A stretch of DNA of 5,585 bases from Flammeovirgaceae bacterium UBA5008 (GTDB lineage Bacteria > Bacteroidota > Bacteroidia > Cytophagales > Cyclobacteriaceae), in assembly GCA_002398365.1 (NCBI GenBank), contig DGYK01000042.1, positions 1,648 to 7,232 of the forward strand, given 5' to 3'. The translations under genes and the position numbers were made by a program. Numbering within the stretch: the stretch's first letter is position 1; every line of letters begins with the position of its first letter. The notes under the pieces were generated by a model. It had not been told where the DNA came from. It ran no database searches and was given only the letters and a program-made list of their open reading frames with translations. Below are positions 5,209 to 5,585 of the stretch, piece after piece.

Positions 5209-5585
5209 TTATAAATAACTTATTGGATTTGTGTTAGTCGTTGAAAAAGTGGTTGCAAACGTAGTAAATTTTTCCCTTAAAACCTCCGAAAGCAGGTCTT
5301 TTGTGAATTGTTCGCTTTCAAAATGGCCAATGTCGGCAATCACAATTTTACCTTCGGCATCAAAGAATTCGTGGTACTTAAAATCAGCCGATACATAAAC
5401 ATCGGCTTGAGCAGCTATGACTGCCGGCAGCAAGAAACTTCCCGAACCGCCACAAACTGCTACCCGTTGTACTTTTCTGCCAATGGGAGCGGTGTATCGG
5501 ATAGTAGAAATGTTCATGCGTACTTTTAAACCATTTAAGAAGTCCATTAGTTCCATTGGCTCGTGCAGTATGCCCACCATACCTG
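5209..5585 (-). CDS. Nif3-like dinuclear metal-centre protein (C-terminal part, runs off right edge)
   Basis: This is the last ~125 residues of a Nif3/YbgI (DUF34/NGG1p-interacting factor 3) family protein, a conserved hexameric protein with a dinuclear metal site and often annotated as a GTP cyclohydrolase I type 2 homologue. Numbering from the Met at 5580, the landmarks are AVCGGSGSFL (41-50), VSADFKYHEFFDAEG (63-77) and ADIGHFESEQFT (82-93). H86 and E90 match the metal-binding His and Glu of the family. The Met is not the start: the frame continues upstream through Gly, and the GMVG context resembles the internal GSGMIG of long-form Nif3 proteins. The N-terminal half, with the other metal ligands, lies outside the window. 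The end carries a Thr/Ser/Asn-rich stretch (106-119). The stop is 3 bases before the zinc-ribbon-family ATG, and the two form an operon. Cellular role is uncertain. Confidence 0.92.
   Translation of the reverse strand, partial: GMVGILHEPMELMDFLNGLKVRMNISTIRYTAPIGRKVQRVAVCGGSGSFLLPAVIAAQADVYVSADFKYHEFFDAEGKIVIADIGHFESEQFTKDLLSEVLREKFTTFATTFSTTNTNPISYL
5256..5263 (-). promoter_or_regulatory. Candidate internal -7 box (TACGTTTG) upstream of the zinc-ribbon-family gene
   Basis: On the minus strand TACGTTTG (5263 to 5256) matches the Bacteroidota TAnnTTTG element exactly. It lies inside the 3' end of nif3, about 50 bases before the ATG at 5205, so it could start a shorter transcript covering the zinc-ribbon-family and TPR genes. 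No clear TTTG was seen at the expected -33 spacing. Chance occurrence is quite possible, so this is a weak call. Confidence 0.25.

Noticed and set aside
5209..5580. A complete short gene starting at the ATG at 5580.
   Set aside because: The frame stays open to the window edge, and the Met falls in a conserved internal GMVG of Nif3 proteins, so this is a truncated view of a longer gene.

Overview
The window looks like ordinary chromosome of a Bacteroidota bacterium, probably of the Cytophagales/Cytophagia type. This is inferred from protein style (a long-form Nif3 tail, a Bacteroidota-style secreted TPR protein, a Bacteroidota-like MenD), from the weak Shine-Dalgarno sequences before the starts, and from 8-base TAnnTTTG motifs like the Bacteroidota -7 promoter element. 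The taxon is a judgement from protein patterns, not from a database search. Coding density is very high, and the only real intergenic gap is about 67 bp (2187-2253). I see no tRNA, rRNA, CRISPR array, insertion sequence or phage gene.

Left part (1-2186, all minus strand): a tightly packed menaquinone (vitamin K2) block transcribed menI -> menF -> menD. It encodes a hotdog-fold thioesterase that closely resembles E. coli YdiI/MenI, an isochorismate synthase, and the first 196 residues of SEPHCHC synthase MenD, which runs off the left edge. menI and menF abut (TAGATG), and menF and menD share an ATGA overlap. MenF converts chorismate to isochorismate, MenD adds the succinyl-semialdehyde unit, and MenI acts later by hydrolysing DHNA-CoA.

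Middle (2254-2907, plus strand): a histidine-phosphatase (phosphoglycerate-mutase-like) gene, divergent from menI. It apparently starts at TTG, and a TAnnTTTG box lies upstream. It converges on the next gene with only 5 bp between the stop codons.

Right part (2913-5585, all minus strand): a second compact operon transcribed nif3 -> coiled-coil C4-zinc-ribbon-family protein -> secreted TPR protein. Nif3 is cut by the right edge. The zinc-ribbon-family protein keeps the fold signature but has lost three of the four expected zinc cysteines and carries a Lys/Ala-rich basic tail. The TPR gene has no ATG before its signal peptide and seems to start at TTG. A terminator-shaped hairpin with a T9 tract lies inside its signal-peptide codons.

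No new multi-gene system is evident. The points most worth a second look are the embedded terminator-like hairpin, the degenerated zinc ribbon, and the resemblance of the TPR protein to the eukaryotic IML2/TTC39 family.
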